From the NCBI GenBank assembly GCA_021203465.1, contig JAJQBC010000151.1, positions 1 through 64,000 on the forward strand: DNA of 64,000 nt, in the 5' to 3' direction. Source of the stretch: Lachnospiraceae bacterium (GTDB taxonomy: Bacteria; Bacillota; Clostridia; Lachnospirales; Lachnospiraceae). Under the pieces are notes generated by a model. It ran no database searches. It saw only the letters and a list, made by a program, of their open reading frames with translations, and was not told the origin of the DNA. Position 1 is the stretch's first letter. Every line of letters begins with the position of its first letter. A program made the translations under genes and the position numbers. This document shows, one piece after another, positions 35,401 through 45,543 of this stretch.

Positions 35401-38400
35401 CCATCGCCTGGAACCTCTACTTCGGTAGCGAGGGCGAACTCGACGATCTGCTGGCAGGCGGCGCGTATACCACTTATACAGGGTATTCAGATCTTAAGAC
35501 AAACGCAGAGGAAGTGGCGGATCTGCTGGACGACTATTACGGCTATACCTACAAGGGTTATGCGGCCTCCTCGATGAACATAAAGATCGCGGGAACGATC
35601 GACTTCAGCGTGCTGGACAAGCTGGAGACATATCTGGCGGTCTCCGAGTCGCCGGTCATGAACGTGCAGGCGAACAATGTGCTCGGCGAGGACGGAGCCG
35701 GAGCCTCCGTCACGAACCTGAAGGAGACGGCGCTCACGACCACGACCTATGGCCTCTTCAAGACGATCTCCGGTTCGCTCACGGGCGTGGACTTCTCCGA
35801 CTGCACGCTCTGGTGGGCGAGTTCGGTGGGGCCGAGTAACGCGGACCTTGTCGGCACGCTCTCGGGCGGCATGACAGACTGCGAGTTCAGCAATATTACG
35901 CTTGCACGCGGCGCTTCCTATTTCGGCGTCGTCGGCAATGGCAGCGGAGTCTTTAAAAATATTACGCTCTCGAATGTTTCGGTCGACACGGACGGAAGCT
36001 ATGCGGGCGGCCTCGTCGGCGCGCTGCACGGCGACCTTGTGGGCGTGACGGGCAGCGGCCTCGACGTGACGGGCAGCAGCTACGTCGGCGGCCTTGTCGG
36101 CATCATCTACAGCAGCGAGCAGGAGACGAGCGGACATGAGCTCATCGGCGGAACGGATTATTCGGAGTCGGCGGAGGGAACGACATACACTGTCGGCGGC
36201 TGGTACGAGACATTTATGAGCGATACGGGCAATTACCCCGCCTCCTCGAGCAGTGAATACTGGTACCGTGACAGCCTCTCCTACGACTATGCACTTGTCG
36301 ACACGATTTCCGTCGCGGATGTGGCGGTGACCGCGAAGACGGGCTATGTGGGCGGCATCGCCGGGCAGCAGACCTATACCAAGAGCACGAACGTGGGTTA
36401 CGGTTATCTGATTGCACAGCACCTGACGGCGAAGGATGTGAGCGTGTATGGCAGCGGCTCCTATACGGGCGGTCTTTTCGGATTCACGCGGACTGCCATG
36501 GTGTACGATGTCAAGGCGACGAGTGTGGCGGTGGAAGGCGGCACGTACGGTTCCGGCGGCCTCTTTGGAAGCGTGTACGGCTCCACTACGTATGATTACT
36601 CGGCCTGCAACAGCTCCGGGGATCGGGTGCAGTACTTCCTGAGTGTATTGTACGATATTGCGTGTACGGACATCTCCGTGAGCGGCTCCGAGCAGTATGT
36701 GGGCGGCATCTACGGTCTGGGGAACTCGGCGACAATCCTTGACGCCGTGGAGATGAATGATGTCACCGTACTGGCGGCGGCGACCTACGTGGGCGGCCTG
36801 TACGGTTACAATGGCACTGTCGCCAATGCTTATATGAATGAGATCACGGCGAAGGGCATCTCCATCTACAATACGGGTTCCAGCTCGACGAGCAAGAAGT
36901 ACACCGGCGGCCTGACCGGCCGGTACGGCTACTTCCGGGATCTGGATGCGCAGGACATTCTCGTGCTGGCTCCGGGCGACAGCTCCTATGTGGGCGGCAT
37001 CTCCGGTATACACCCGAACCTGTACACTTATGCGACGGATGTTTATGCGACGGATGACAGCAACACGATGAACACTGTCAAAAATGTGCGCGTCTACGGG
37101 CGCAGCTACGTGGGCGGTATCGCCGGCTCGAACACCAGTAGCGCTATCCGTTACCTGTATGCTGACGGCATTTCCGTCACGGGCACCGGCGACTATGTGG
37201 GCGGCCTCCTCGGCTATACCACGGTGGGCGTGAGCTATGTGACAGCCTCGAACATTACGGTCGTCGGCGGCGGCGCCGCGGTGGGCGGCGGCGCCGGCAA
37301 GGCGATCAGCGGCAACTGGTCGCACTGCGATTTCTCGAACGTCACGGTCACGGCGACCGGCACGAAGACGGCGACCGGCGCGACCTCTGCGATCACCTCC
37401 TCCACGGACGCGGACAGCATCGTGAGCGGAGAGGCCGTGGGCGGCCTGATCGGCGCGGGCTATGGGAATGTGGTTCAGTACGATGCTTTCACGAACGTGA
37501 AGGTCTATGACAGCGTCTCCGGTGCGCAGTATGTGGGCGGTATCTTCGGCGTCGTCAGGGGCGGCTATCTCACCAGCTCCTCGGTCTCGAAGACGCAGGT
37601 CCTGGCGGCGAACGCGGACTACGTCGGCGGCGTCGCGGGCTATGCGCGGGGCGCGAATAACTGGGGTACCAACGCGCTGGATGCGACGGTCTCCGGAGGC
37701 AGCAATGTCGGCGGCATGATCGGTTATATGGAGAATACGAGCACGACCGGCGGCATGGGCATCAACAAGAACCAGATCAAGGCGACGGTCGTGGCCACGG
37801 GCGACAATGTAGGCGGCGCGATCGGAGGAGCGTCCTATCTCCGGTACCTGTACTGGAACTCGGTCGAGGCGACCGTGACCGGCTCTTCGACTGCGAGCGA
37901 CAATGTGGGCGGCCTGGTCGGTTATATGAGCCTGGCGAGCAGCAGAAGCATGTATGACAATCAGGTCGTGAGTGTCGTGAATGGCAGTAACTACGTGAGC
38001 GGCATGCTCGGCTATGTGGACGGCACGCTGGGTACGGATGCCAGAAACAATGTTGTGGCCACGAATGTGACCGCGGCGGAAAATGCGACGACTTCCTTCT
38101 TCTATTATCAGACGGGAGACGGGGAGCATCAGGTGGATGTGTCGGGTAATTCCAGTTCCTATGGTTATCCCTACTACCTGCGGCTGTGGGAGAAGTCTTC
38201 GATAACAGCGGGCAGCAGTACGACGACGGCGATCGGGCAGACATTCTGGCAGCGTACAGGTACGAGTACCTGGGCTAAAAACAAGCTGACCTATTGGAAC
38301 GCCGGGCGAAAGGGTGTCGCGCAGCTGGTGACGACGGCTGACCTTAAGAATACCACGGCGAACCCGGTCATCAGCAATACTACTTATACTTATAAACACT

Positions 38401-41400
38401 TTGACAGCTCCTGCTATGGCCTTACCCGCACGACCTACAGCTTTACCGTGACGACCGAGAATGACACCACCACAGTGAGCGTGCCGAACAGCGGACTGGT
38501 GGCGACTTCCGAGTACTGGAGCCTGCTGGGCTTTGAGACGAGCCTGACGGGCGGCAGCAAGATCTACCTGCCCTCGCCGATCAACCCGCTGCGCCTGAGC
38601 GTGGATCTGACGGAGAACCTGAACGAGAGCAATTACTACACCGGCAACAGCAAGGTGACAAGCTCAACGAACGGCTATTACTTCGGCTCAGCCAGCCTGA
38701 TTTCGGCGAGCGTGGAGACAAATCCGCTGGTGCTGAGCTACTCCCTGACCGACGGCATCTGCGTGCCGGGCACGAGCGGCTCGATCCTCTCGGAGACCGG
38801 TACGGCCAGCTCGAGCACGACGGTGGCGACCGCACCGACGCTCAGCATCGCGACGGCCCCGCAGGTCTACGCGACGGGCGCTTACACCCTGAACGTCGAG
38901 TTCAGCTCGACCGACTCCTATGCGGGCGCGTGGGTCGGCGTCTATACAGATTACGGAACGGAGGATGAGGAGGAGCTGGTATATACCTTCTTCGCGAACA
39001 GCTCGACCCTGAGCTACAGCATGGTCTACGATTTCAGCACCGACATCACGATCGTCGTCGCGGACTGCGGACCGCTGGCGGGCGGGGACGATACGCTGTA
39101 TGTTTACGATGCGACTACGACGGAGGGTTACACAGAGTACACGACGGGTACGCAGCAGATTGTCAACGAGATCAGCCTCGACGCCGGCAGCCTGTGCAGC
39201 CGCGTGGTTCTCAGCAGCGGTTACCTCTATGTGATCGGCAGCGACGGGCAGGTCTACCGCTATAAGACGACTTATGACAAGGAAACGCAGGATCTGGTGG
39301 CGGAGGATGACAACGGCTTCATCCACATCTACGCTTCGAGCTCCGATGTACTGGCTCTCACCGGCGCGGGCAAGATTGTCCGTATAAGTGATTCGAGCAC
39401 GGATACCCACGTTGGCTATACGGTGAACGTCGTCGCCGGAGCGGTGGCGGATGCCAGCTTTACGACGGACTCCGGAGGCACCGGCAGTGTCGGCGGAACG
39501 CAGACGGCGAGCGCGGGGCAGGCAGTGGGCAGCGCATCATCAACTGTCAACGAAGCTGGCGGCAGCTGGGCTGTGGCCACAGTGAGCGGAGGTGACAATG
39601 TCATGATGACAGGGAGCAGCGCGAGCGAGGGGATCCTCCTCGCCGACGCGGCCTGTGAGAGTATAATAGCGGGTGCAGACACCTGTACGCAGCACTATCT
39701 GGTGGGGAAGGACCTTCTGACAGGGGAGCTGAGCGCGCAGCTGCGGCTTTATGCGACGGCAGATCAGTCGGAGGAAAGTTCCTCCGGCAGCACGTCTGAC
39801 AGCTCGACAGAGAGCACATCGGGCACGACGTCGACGGACAGCTCGGGGAGCGCAGTGGATGCGACATCCTCCGGGAGCTCTGCGGATAGCACCTCGACGA
39901 CAGACAGTTCGACGAGCAGCTCGGGGAGCGCAGTGGATGCGACATCCTCCGGGAGCTCTGCGGACAGCACCTCATCGACGGACAGCTCGGACGGCACATC
40001 GGATGCAACAACATCCAATAGTACGACGAACAGTTCCACAGCTACGACAACTTCGGACGGTTCGACGGGGGAGGTTTCGTCTTCATCTGGCGCGGATGAG
40101 TCGGAGAGTACGGAAAGCGCCCTCAGCGGCAGCGTGGACAGCGTCGACCTGTCGGCGGACGACGAGACGGAATCTGACTTCGATGAGAGCCTGCTCGATG
40201 CGGAGCCGCTCTTCGAGTTTGACTACGGCAGCTACCACATCTGCACCTACGTGACCTACTCGCTCATTTTCGATGAGGACGGGAACGTGACACAGCGGAA
40301 CATGCAGCTCTTCGTGAAAAACGGGCAGCTATTTGCGCTGAACGCGCCGGACGAGGTCGTGCCGGGCTGCGTGATTATTGACACTTATCTTACGAATACC
40401 TATATGACCGTGCTGCGGAACGACGGCGTGATGGTCGACCTCATGGACGAGCTCAATTATCCCGACGACTTCACGAACCGCGGCATCAAGAACCTCAGCC
40501 ACAACATGTACTCCGATTTAAGCTGCGTGCTGGTCGAGTATGAGGACGGCTCCGTCATCAGCTTCAACTACCTGACCGGCAGCGTTCTCTATGAGCTGGA
40601 GGCTGACGCGGAGGAGAGCACCTATACCTCGAGCTTCTGGAGCTACATCAGTTCCTTCTTCCGCGGCAAACTGGACGCGGCCTATGCCGATGTCTCGGCG
40701 GCCTACGCGAACGCGAAGGAGCTGAAGGACTATTTAAGCGATCTGCCCTGGAAGAACTGGTTTACGGCGAACAGCAGCGGCGAGTATGTCGATGGTGAAG
40801 CGGAGGGCGGTGAGACCGCCGCGTCTCTGGCCTCCGAGAGCGGTGAAACTGACGCCGAAGCAGACAGCGATGCGGAAGCGGGCGAAGGTGACAGCGCTGC
40901 CCTGACGGGCGAGGCGGCTTCCACGGCCACTTCCGGCACGGACAGCGACGCCGGGACAGGCGTCGACGCTGCCCTGACGGGCGACGGGACCTCCCTGACC
41001 AGCGTTGGCACAGCAGACAGCGGCACGGAGGCGACCGGGGACGAGAGCACGGCTCTGACGGACGAGGAACTCTCCGTGGCCAGTGTCAGCATTGACGGCG
41101 ACACGGAAGCGGCGGCGGGCGAGAGCGCAGCCCTGACGGACGAAGAAGCACTCGCGGCCAGCGCCGGGACAGGCATCGACGGCGAAGCAGGCACGGTCGA
41201 CAGCTCGGTTCTGACGGGCGAAGAGGCCGAAGAAACCGGCGTCGAAACAGACAGCGCTTCCGGGACGGCGGTGGGTGGAAGCTCCGCCCTGACGGGTGAC
41301 GAGAGCGCTGTGGAGGAGACTGCGGCAGATGCCGCTGTGACCTCCGACGAAGCGCTGGAGAGCATCGGCACAGCGGGTGAGTCCGAGAATACCGCGGACA

Positions 41401-41723
41401 CGGCGGGCACTTATGCGCTCGAGGACGAGCTGATCATCGCCTACGACGCGGACGCGAACGGCTATGCGCTCTACGCGGCCTCCGATCTGTTGACCGGCTC
41501 CTCCGGGGCAGTGATGAGCGTCGACAGTGCCTACAAGGATTACATCGAGAACGGCGGCGAGACGACCGCCGAGGGTACGGCGCTTCTGAGCCTCGAGGTC
41601 ACCAGCCAGCAGCAGGGCGGCCTCATCATGCTGGGGCTCATCGGCGGCGCGGTCGGCCTGATGCTGGTCGTTCTGCTCGTACAGCGCTCCACGCGCCGCA
41701 GACGCCGCAGCGACCGGAACTGA
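26469..41723 (+). CDS. Giant surface protein (~5080 codons) with N- and C-terminal TM segments; in-frame TGA at 30651 and TAG at 33090
   Basis: ORFs 26469-30653, 30762-33092 and 33159-41723 share one frame with open sequence between them. Contains Fn3-like repeats, GLUG-like repeats, Ser/Thr-rich linkers and a terminal TM (LIMLGLIGGAVGLMLVVLLVQRSTRRRRRSDRN). Confidence 0.75.
34090..38010 (+). repeat. Protein-level GLUG-like repeats (Y/N-V-G-G-[LIM]-x-G)
   Basis: Many copies, e.g. IGGLVGYS, YVGGLVGVS, YVGGIAGQQ, YTGGLFGFT, NVGGMIGYM, NVGGAIGGA. Confidence 0.8.
39841..39974 (+). repeat. 78-bp direct repeat in Ser/Thr-rich linker
   Basis: gctcggggagcgcagtggatgcgacatcctccgggagctctgcgga occurs at 39841 and again at 39919. 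Confidence 0.9.
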
Positions 41724-41825
41724 GGAAAGCGGCACCGACAGCCTGACGTGGCAGTGAACCGGCGCCAACAGCCTGAAAGCGACAATAAACCGGCGCTGAA
41801 ATTGTGCTCAGACAGATGATAAGAC

Positions 41826-41856
41826 ACGACCCGCCCGGGATATCAGGGCGGGTCGT
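41826..41856 (+). terminator. Intrinsic terminator-like hairpin after the giant gene array
   Basis: acgacccgccc-(9 nt)-gggcgggtcgt, 11-bp stem. Confidence 0.7.
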
Positions 41857-41915
41857 TGCAATAAATCCTCTATATACTTCGTAAAATGATTCTTAGATTT
41901 CTGGAAAGGATAATC

Positions 41916-41943
41916 TTGCATTTCTGGCAGTATGCGGTATAAT
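41916..41943 (+). promoter_or_regulatory. Sigma70/A-type promoter candidate for the Fic gene
   Basis: TTGCAT - 16 nt - TATAAT. Confidence 0.55.
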
Positions 41944-42025
41944 GAGCAAGTAAATAAGCAAGATAATACGCAAGTTATGAATCTGTTACACAGCGGAATT
42001 TTACGTACGCGGATACGGAGGAAGA

Positions 42026-43018
42026 ATGGAGAATTATAAGCCGCCTTTTAATATAACAAATAAAATGCTAACCTATGTGGCTTCTGTTTCAGAAAAAATC
42101 GGAAGGATTACCGCAGTTGGCAGCCTGAATTCTAAGCCGTATCTGAGAAAGAATAACCGAATCCGTTCGATCCATTCATCCTTAAAAATTGAGGCGAATT
42201 CTCTCACACTTGGGCAGGTGAGAGATGTCATAAATGGGAAAACTGTATTGGGCGAGCAAAAGGAGATTCAGGAAGTAAAAAACGCTTACGCGGCATATGA
42301 GTTGCTGGATGAAATAAATCCATGGAGTATCGAAGATCTGAAGCGTTTCCATGGGATTATAACAAAATATGTTGTGGAGGAATCCGGCATTTTTCGTCGG
42401 GGTGAGGAAGGAGTATTCCATGGCGATCAGTGCATCTTTATGGCACCGCCTGCCAGAATGGTTCCGCAGCTTATGGAAGACCTTTTTGGCTGGATGGAAG
42501 AATCACAGAACAGTATTCACCCGTTGATTCTCAGCTGTGTGTTTCACTACGAATTTGTATTTATTCATCCATTTGCTGATGGCAATGGCAGAATTGCGCG
42601 GTTATGGCAAACGGCGATTTTATCAAAGTGGAAACCTGTTTTTGCATATATTCCTCTGGAAAGTCAGATTGAGCGATTTCAGGAGGAATATTATGCAGCG
42701 ATTGCAAGGTGTCATGTGGAGGGAAAATCGAACGCATTTATAGAATTTATGCTGTCGCAGATTGACAGGATTCTGGATGAGGTTGCGGTGCAGATTGATG
42801 AAGAAGGTGCGCAGATGTCCGAATATGTCAGAAAACTACTGGGGGTCATGGAATATAACATTCCATATACAGGAAAAACACTGATGGACAGGCTGAATTT
42901 AAAATCCAGAGAGACCTTCCGCCGGAATTATCTGCATCCCGCTATGGAGCAGGGACTGGTTACGATGACGGTGCCTGATAAGCCAAACAGCCGGAACCAG
43001 AGATACAGGAGAGTGTAA
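42026..43018 (+). CDS. Fic/DOC family protein
   Basis: HPFADGNGRIARLWQ Fic motif; upstream SSLKIEANSL resembles the inhibitory motif. Confidence 0.93.
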   Translation: MENYKPPFNITNKMLTYVASVSEKIGRITAVGSLNSKPYLRKNNRIRSIHSSLKIEANSLTLGQVRDVINGKTVLGEQKEIQEVKNAYAAYELLDEINPWSIEDLKRFHGIITKYVVEESGIFRRGEEGVFHGDQCIFMAPPARMVPQLMEDLFGWMEESQNSIHPLILSCVFHYEFVFIHPFADGNGRIARLWQTAILSKWKPVFAYIPLESQIERFQEEYYAAIARCHVEGKSNAFIEFMLSQIDRILDEVAVQIDEEGAQMSEYVRKLLGVMEYNIPYTGKTLMDRLNLKSRETFRRNYLHPAMEQGLVTMTVPDKPNSRNQRYRRV

Positions 43019-43115
43019 TCTGGTCGTTTGCCATACCTGTTTTTCCGGACAGAGATGATTATATCTGCCTGGACGAGGCTTCATTGTATCAGTGAGGATA
43101 AATGTAAAAGTAAGA

Positions 43116-43163
43116 AAAGCTTAGAGGAGCGGCTCGCTGATTGCGGCCGCTCCTCTAAGCTTT
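43116..43163. terminator. Strong bidirectional hairpin, 18-bp perfect stem
   Basis: aaagcttagaggagcggc-(12 nt)-gccgctcctctaagcttt. Confidence 0.85.
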
Positions 43164-43176
43164 GTCAAAACTCCGA

Positions 43177-43347
43177 TCAGAACATCAGAGTCGGATGATT
43201 CTCGGTGCCAATCGCGCTGGTGATAGTTCTGTGCACCCAGTTTTCCGGGGCGACCAGAATGCCGCTGCCCACCTCGTAGGGCCTGCACTGTCCAAGCGAA
43301 TTCGCGACAGCTCCCAGATAGTCATGTTTATAATTCGATGTTTTCAT
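43177..43347 (-). CDS. Small ORF, 56 aa (MKTSNYKHDYLGAVANSLGQCRPYEVGSGILVAPENWVHRTITSAIGTENHPTLMF)
   Basis: Not in the ORF track (below its length cut-off). Preceded on the minus strand by agaaaggagattacgattATG and followed by the strong hairpin. Confidence 0.6.
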   Translation of the reverse strand: MKTSNYKHDYLGAVANSLGQCRPYEVGSGILVAPENWVHRTITSAIGTENHPTLMF

Positions 43348-43543
43348 AATCGTAATCTCCTTTCTGTCTGATACTACAACAGTTACTGGTACAGAACTGG
43401 AATCGGGAGGATTCCCTCTTCCGTTTCTGTGCCTGCATTATAGACCGAATCGGCGCAAAGGTCAACAGCATCCCTGAAAATTCGTGATTTATGCGGGAAA
43501 AACGGGATCAAAGCCCGTCCGCCGCCCGGTCATCCTGACCTGA

Positions 43544-43565
43544 AAACGCGCGCGCCCGCGCGTTT
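43544..43565. terminator. GC-rich hairpin aaacgcgcg-cgcc-cgcgcgttt
   Basis: 9-bp perfect inverted repeat in an intergenic region. Confidence 0.4.
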
Positions 43566-43857
43566 GATTGTGCAATTTACGGTAGTTTACAAATGCGCCT
43601 TGTGTCACATTAGTGTATAATTATTTTAGATATAAATAGAAATGATTCCTGAAATATAGCAAGCGTAAGATTGGAAATCTTATAATTGGCGGACAGAAAA
43701 ATAACTGTCTACCTGATGATATTTATGGTAGACTAAAGGTATGACAGGCAGCTATTCGATCGTAGTTGCCAGGATAATGAAAAACGTTTTACAGTGATTG
43801 GGGCCTGAGTTTTGGAAACAAACGCGAAATCAGAGCGGAAAGGAGAGAATAGTTAAA

Positions 43858-44547
43858 ATGAAGAAAATATCGGGTGTGTTTCTTTTGGCTGTATTGCTTC
43901 TTGCGCTGACTTCCTGCGGGAAGAGCGAGGCGAACGAGTGGCAGGAGCAGTATGATCAGGGCGAGCAGTATTTGCAGGAGGAGGAAAAGGCATATGAACT
44001 GACCGGTGATGAGGAGATTGCTCAGAAGCTGGAGACGGCGGAACTGGTCATGGGCGATGAACCGCTGGTGGACGAGGATACGATCGCCTATATTGCAAAG
44101 CACACAGCGGATTTGTATTATACGGACGACACGGCGGTCGGAACGGTAAGTTTATATGTGTGTTCGGAGAAAGAAGCGATCCTGTGCGTGGAAGCCTCAG
44201 AGGATGAAGATGTATTTGATACTTCTGTCCTGTGGAATATGAAATTTAACAACAGTGAATATAACAACGGGGTTTATCAGGGCTGGTATGCCGAAATTTC
44301 CTGGAATTACGAGGACGACGGAGTCGTCAGTGAGTTCTTTTATTTTAATTATGATGAAGACATGAATGGCGATACAGAAACCGCAGGCAATGAATGGCTG
44401 CCCGCAAGCGAGACATCCGTAACGGAGCTGGACGGGAACGTATATACGCAGATGCGATTTGTGATTCCGGACGACGATACCTTCGAATTTCAGGTGCTGG
44501 ATGACTACAGCACGATAGAGGGCTATTTAAGCTCCCTCGGGTGTTGA
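43858..44547 (+). CDS. Putative lipoprotein
   Basis: MKKISGVFLLAVLLLALTSCGKS lipobox; ggaaaggagag RBS upstream. Confidence 0.8.
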   Translation: MKKISGVFLLAVLLLALTSCGKSEANEWQEQYDQGEQYLQEEEKAYELTGDEEIAQKLETAELVMGDEPLVDEDTIAYIAKHTADLYYTDDTAVGTVSLYVCSEKEAILCVEASEDEDVFDTSVLWNMKFNNSEYNNGVYQGWYAEISWNYEDDGVVSEFFYFNYDEDMNGDTETAGNEWLPASETSVTELDGNVYTQMRFVIPDDDTFEFQVLDDYSTIEGYLSSLGC

Positions 44548-45239
44548 CAATGCAGGGGAGGATGGGCTGCATTTGAAATCAGGGCAGCTACAGCGGCATC
44601 CGCATCACCGGTCACATTGTCATACAGTTTGATCCCCAATGACGCGAGTGCGGCCCGTGCGCCGCTGCCAATTCTGTCGCAGGTCAGGACATCTGTCTGC
44701 AGGGCATTCAGCACCTCCGTCAGTACAGCATGGCTCTGGCCATCTGTGCTGACCACCTCGGAGGATGTGATTTTCCCATCCTCCACATCATATATTTTAA
44801 ACTGCTCTGTGCGGCCGAAGTGCTGGAAAATCTGGCCGTCTTTATAAGGGACGGCGATCCTTGTGACGTTATTTCCCTTCTGTCTCTGAAAAGTTTTATG
44901 GATTTCCTGCTTGTAACAATCCTCCAGACGGCAGGACTGATTTATCCCGCCGCAGAGCCGATATTCGCCGCCCTCGATTTTGAGCGGACGGCCTTCCACC
45001 AGGACATTTGCCAGCTTCTTCCGGGCTGAATCGTAGATTTTCTGGGCGGTAGTCCGTGCTACTTGCATTCTCTGGCTGCACTGTTCCTGAGATAATCCTT
45101 CTTTATCAATCAGGCGTATTGTTTCATATTCATCCAGAGTCAGGATGACAGCTTCCTTTTTCGCTTCGTCTTTTGCTGGGATAAATTCCAGCGTCTGTGG
45201 AAATCGGCAGATCATCCTGCACTTGGTTGGCCTCGACAT
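44523..45239 (-). CDS. DUF134 helix-turn-helix protein with C-terminal NifX/NifB-like dinitrogenase cofactor domain
   Basis: MSRPTKCRMICRFP...LTLDEYETIRLIDKEGLSQEQCSQRMQVARTTAQKIYDSARKKLA; RIAVPYKDGQIFQHFGRTEQFKIYDVEDGKI. Confidence 0.85.
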   Translation of the reverse strand: MSRPTKCRMICRFPQTLEFIPAKDEAKKEAVILTLDEYETIRLIDKEGLSQEQCSQRMQVARTTAQKIYDSARKKLANVLVEGRPLKIEGGEYRLCGGINQSCRLEDCYKQEIHKTFQRQKGNNVTRIAVPYKDGQIFQHFGRTEQFKIYDVEDGKITSSEVVSTDGQSHAVLTEVLNALQTDVLTCDRIGSGARAALASLGIKLYDNVTGDADAAVAALISNAAHPPLHCQHPRELK

Positions 45240-45348
45240 TTCCTTCCTCCTCTTTATCTTAAATTCGCGGTCATTTTTATCATACGCTCGATTGTGACAT
45301 ATGTCAAGAAGCGTTGTTGACATATGCCATAAATGAAATTACAGTAAA

Positions 45349-45531
45349 TCAGGACTCCGCCTGTTCGGCCAGACGAGTCGCTTCCTCTACAGCGCTTTCA
45401 TAGCCGGTGAGAGCCGCAAAGGGGGAAAACTGCGCCGCGCGCTCTGACATGGACATATGCGGCCGCTCTCTTGAGACGAAGTGCGGCAGGTGGATGATAT
45501 CCTGATAATCCTCGATTTTCCTTTTGTCCAT
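45349..45531 (-). CDS. YolD-like small protein
   Basis: 60 aa; ERPHMSMSERAAQFSPFAALTGYE; directly downstream of a Y-family polymerase gene. Confidence 0.65.
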   Translation of the reverse strand: MDKRKIEDYQDIIHLPHFVSRERPHMSMSERAAQFSPFAALTGYESAVEEATRLAEQAES

Positions 45532-45543
45532 TGCTCTGTCTCC

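Noticed and set aside
35487-38399. 970-aa minus-strand ORF antisense to the giant gene
   Set aside because: Arises from GC-rich codon structure opposite the GLUG repeats; Arg/His/Ala-biased composition, no domain motif. The plus-strand frame is clearly coding.
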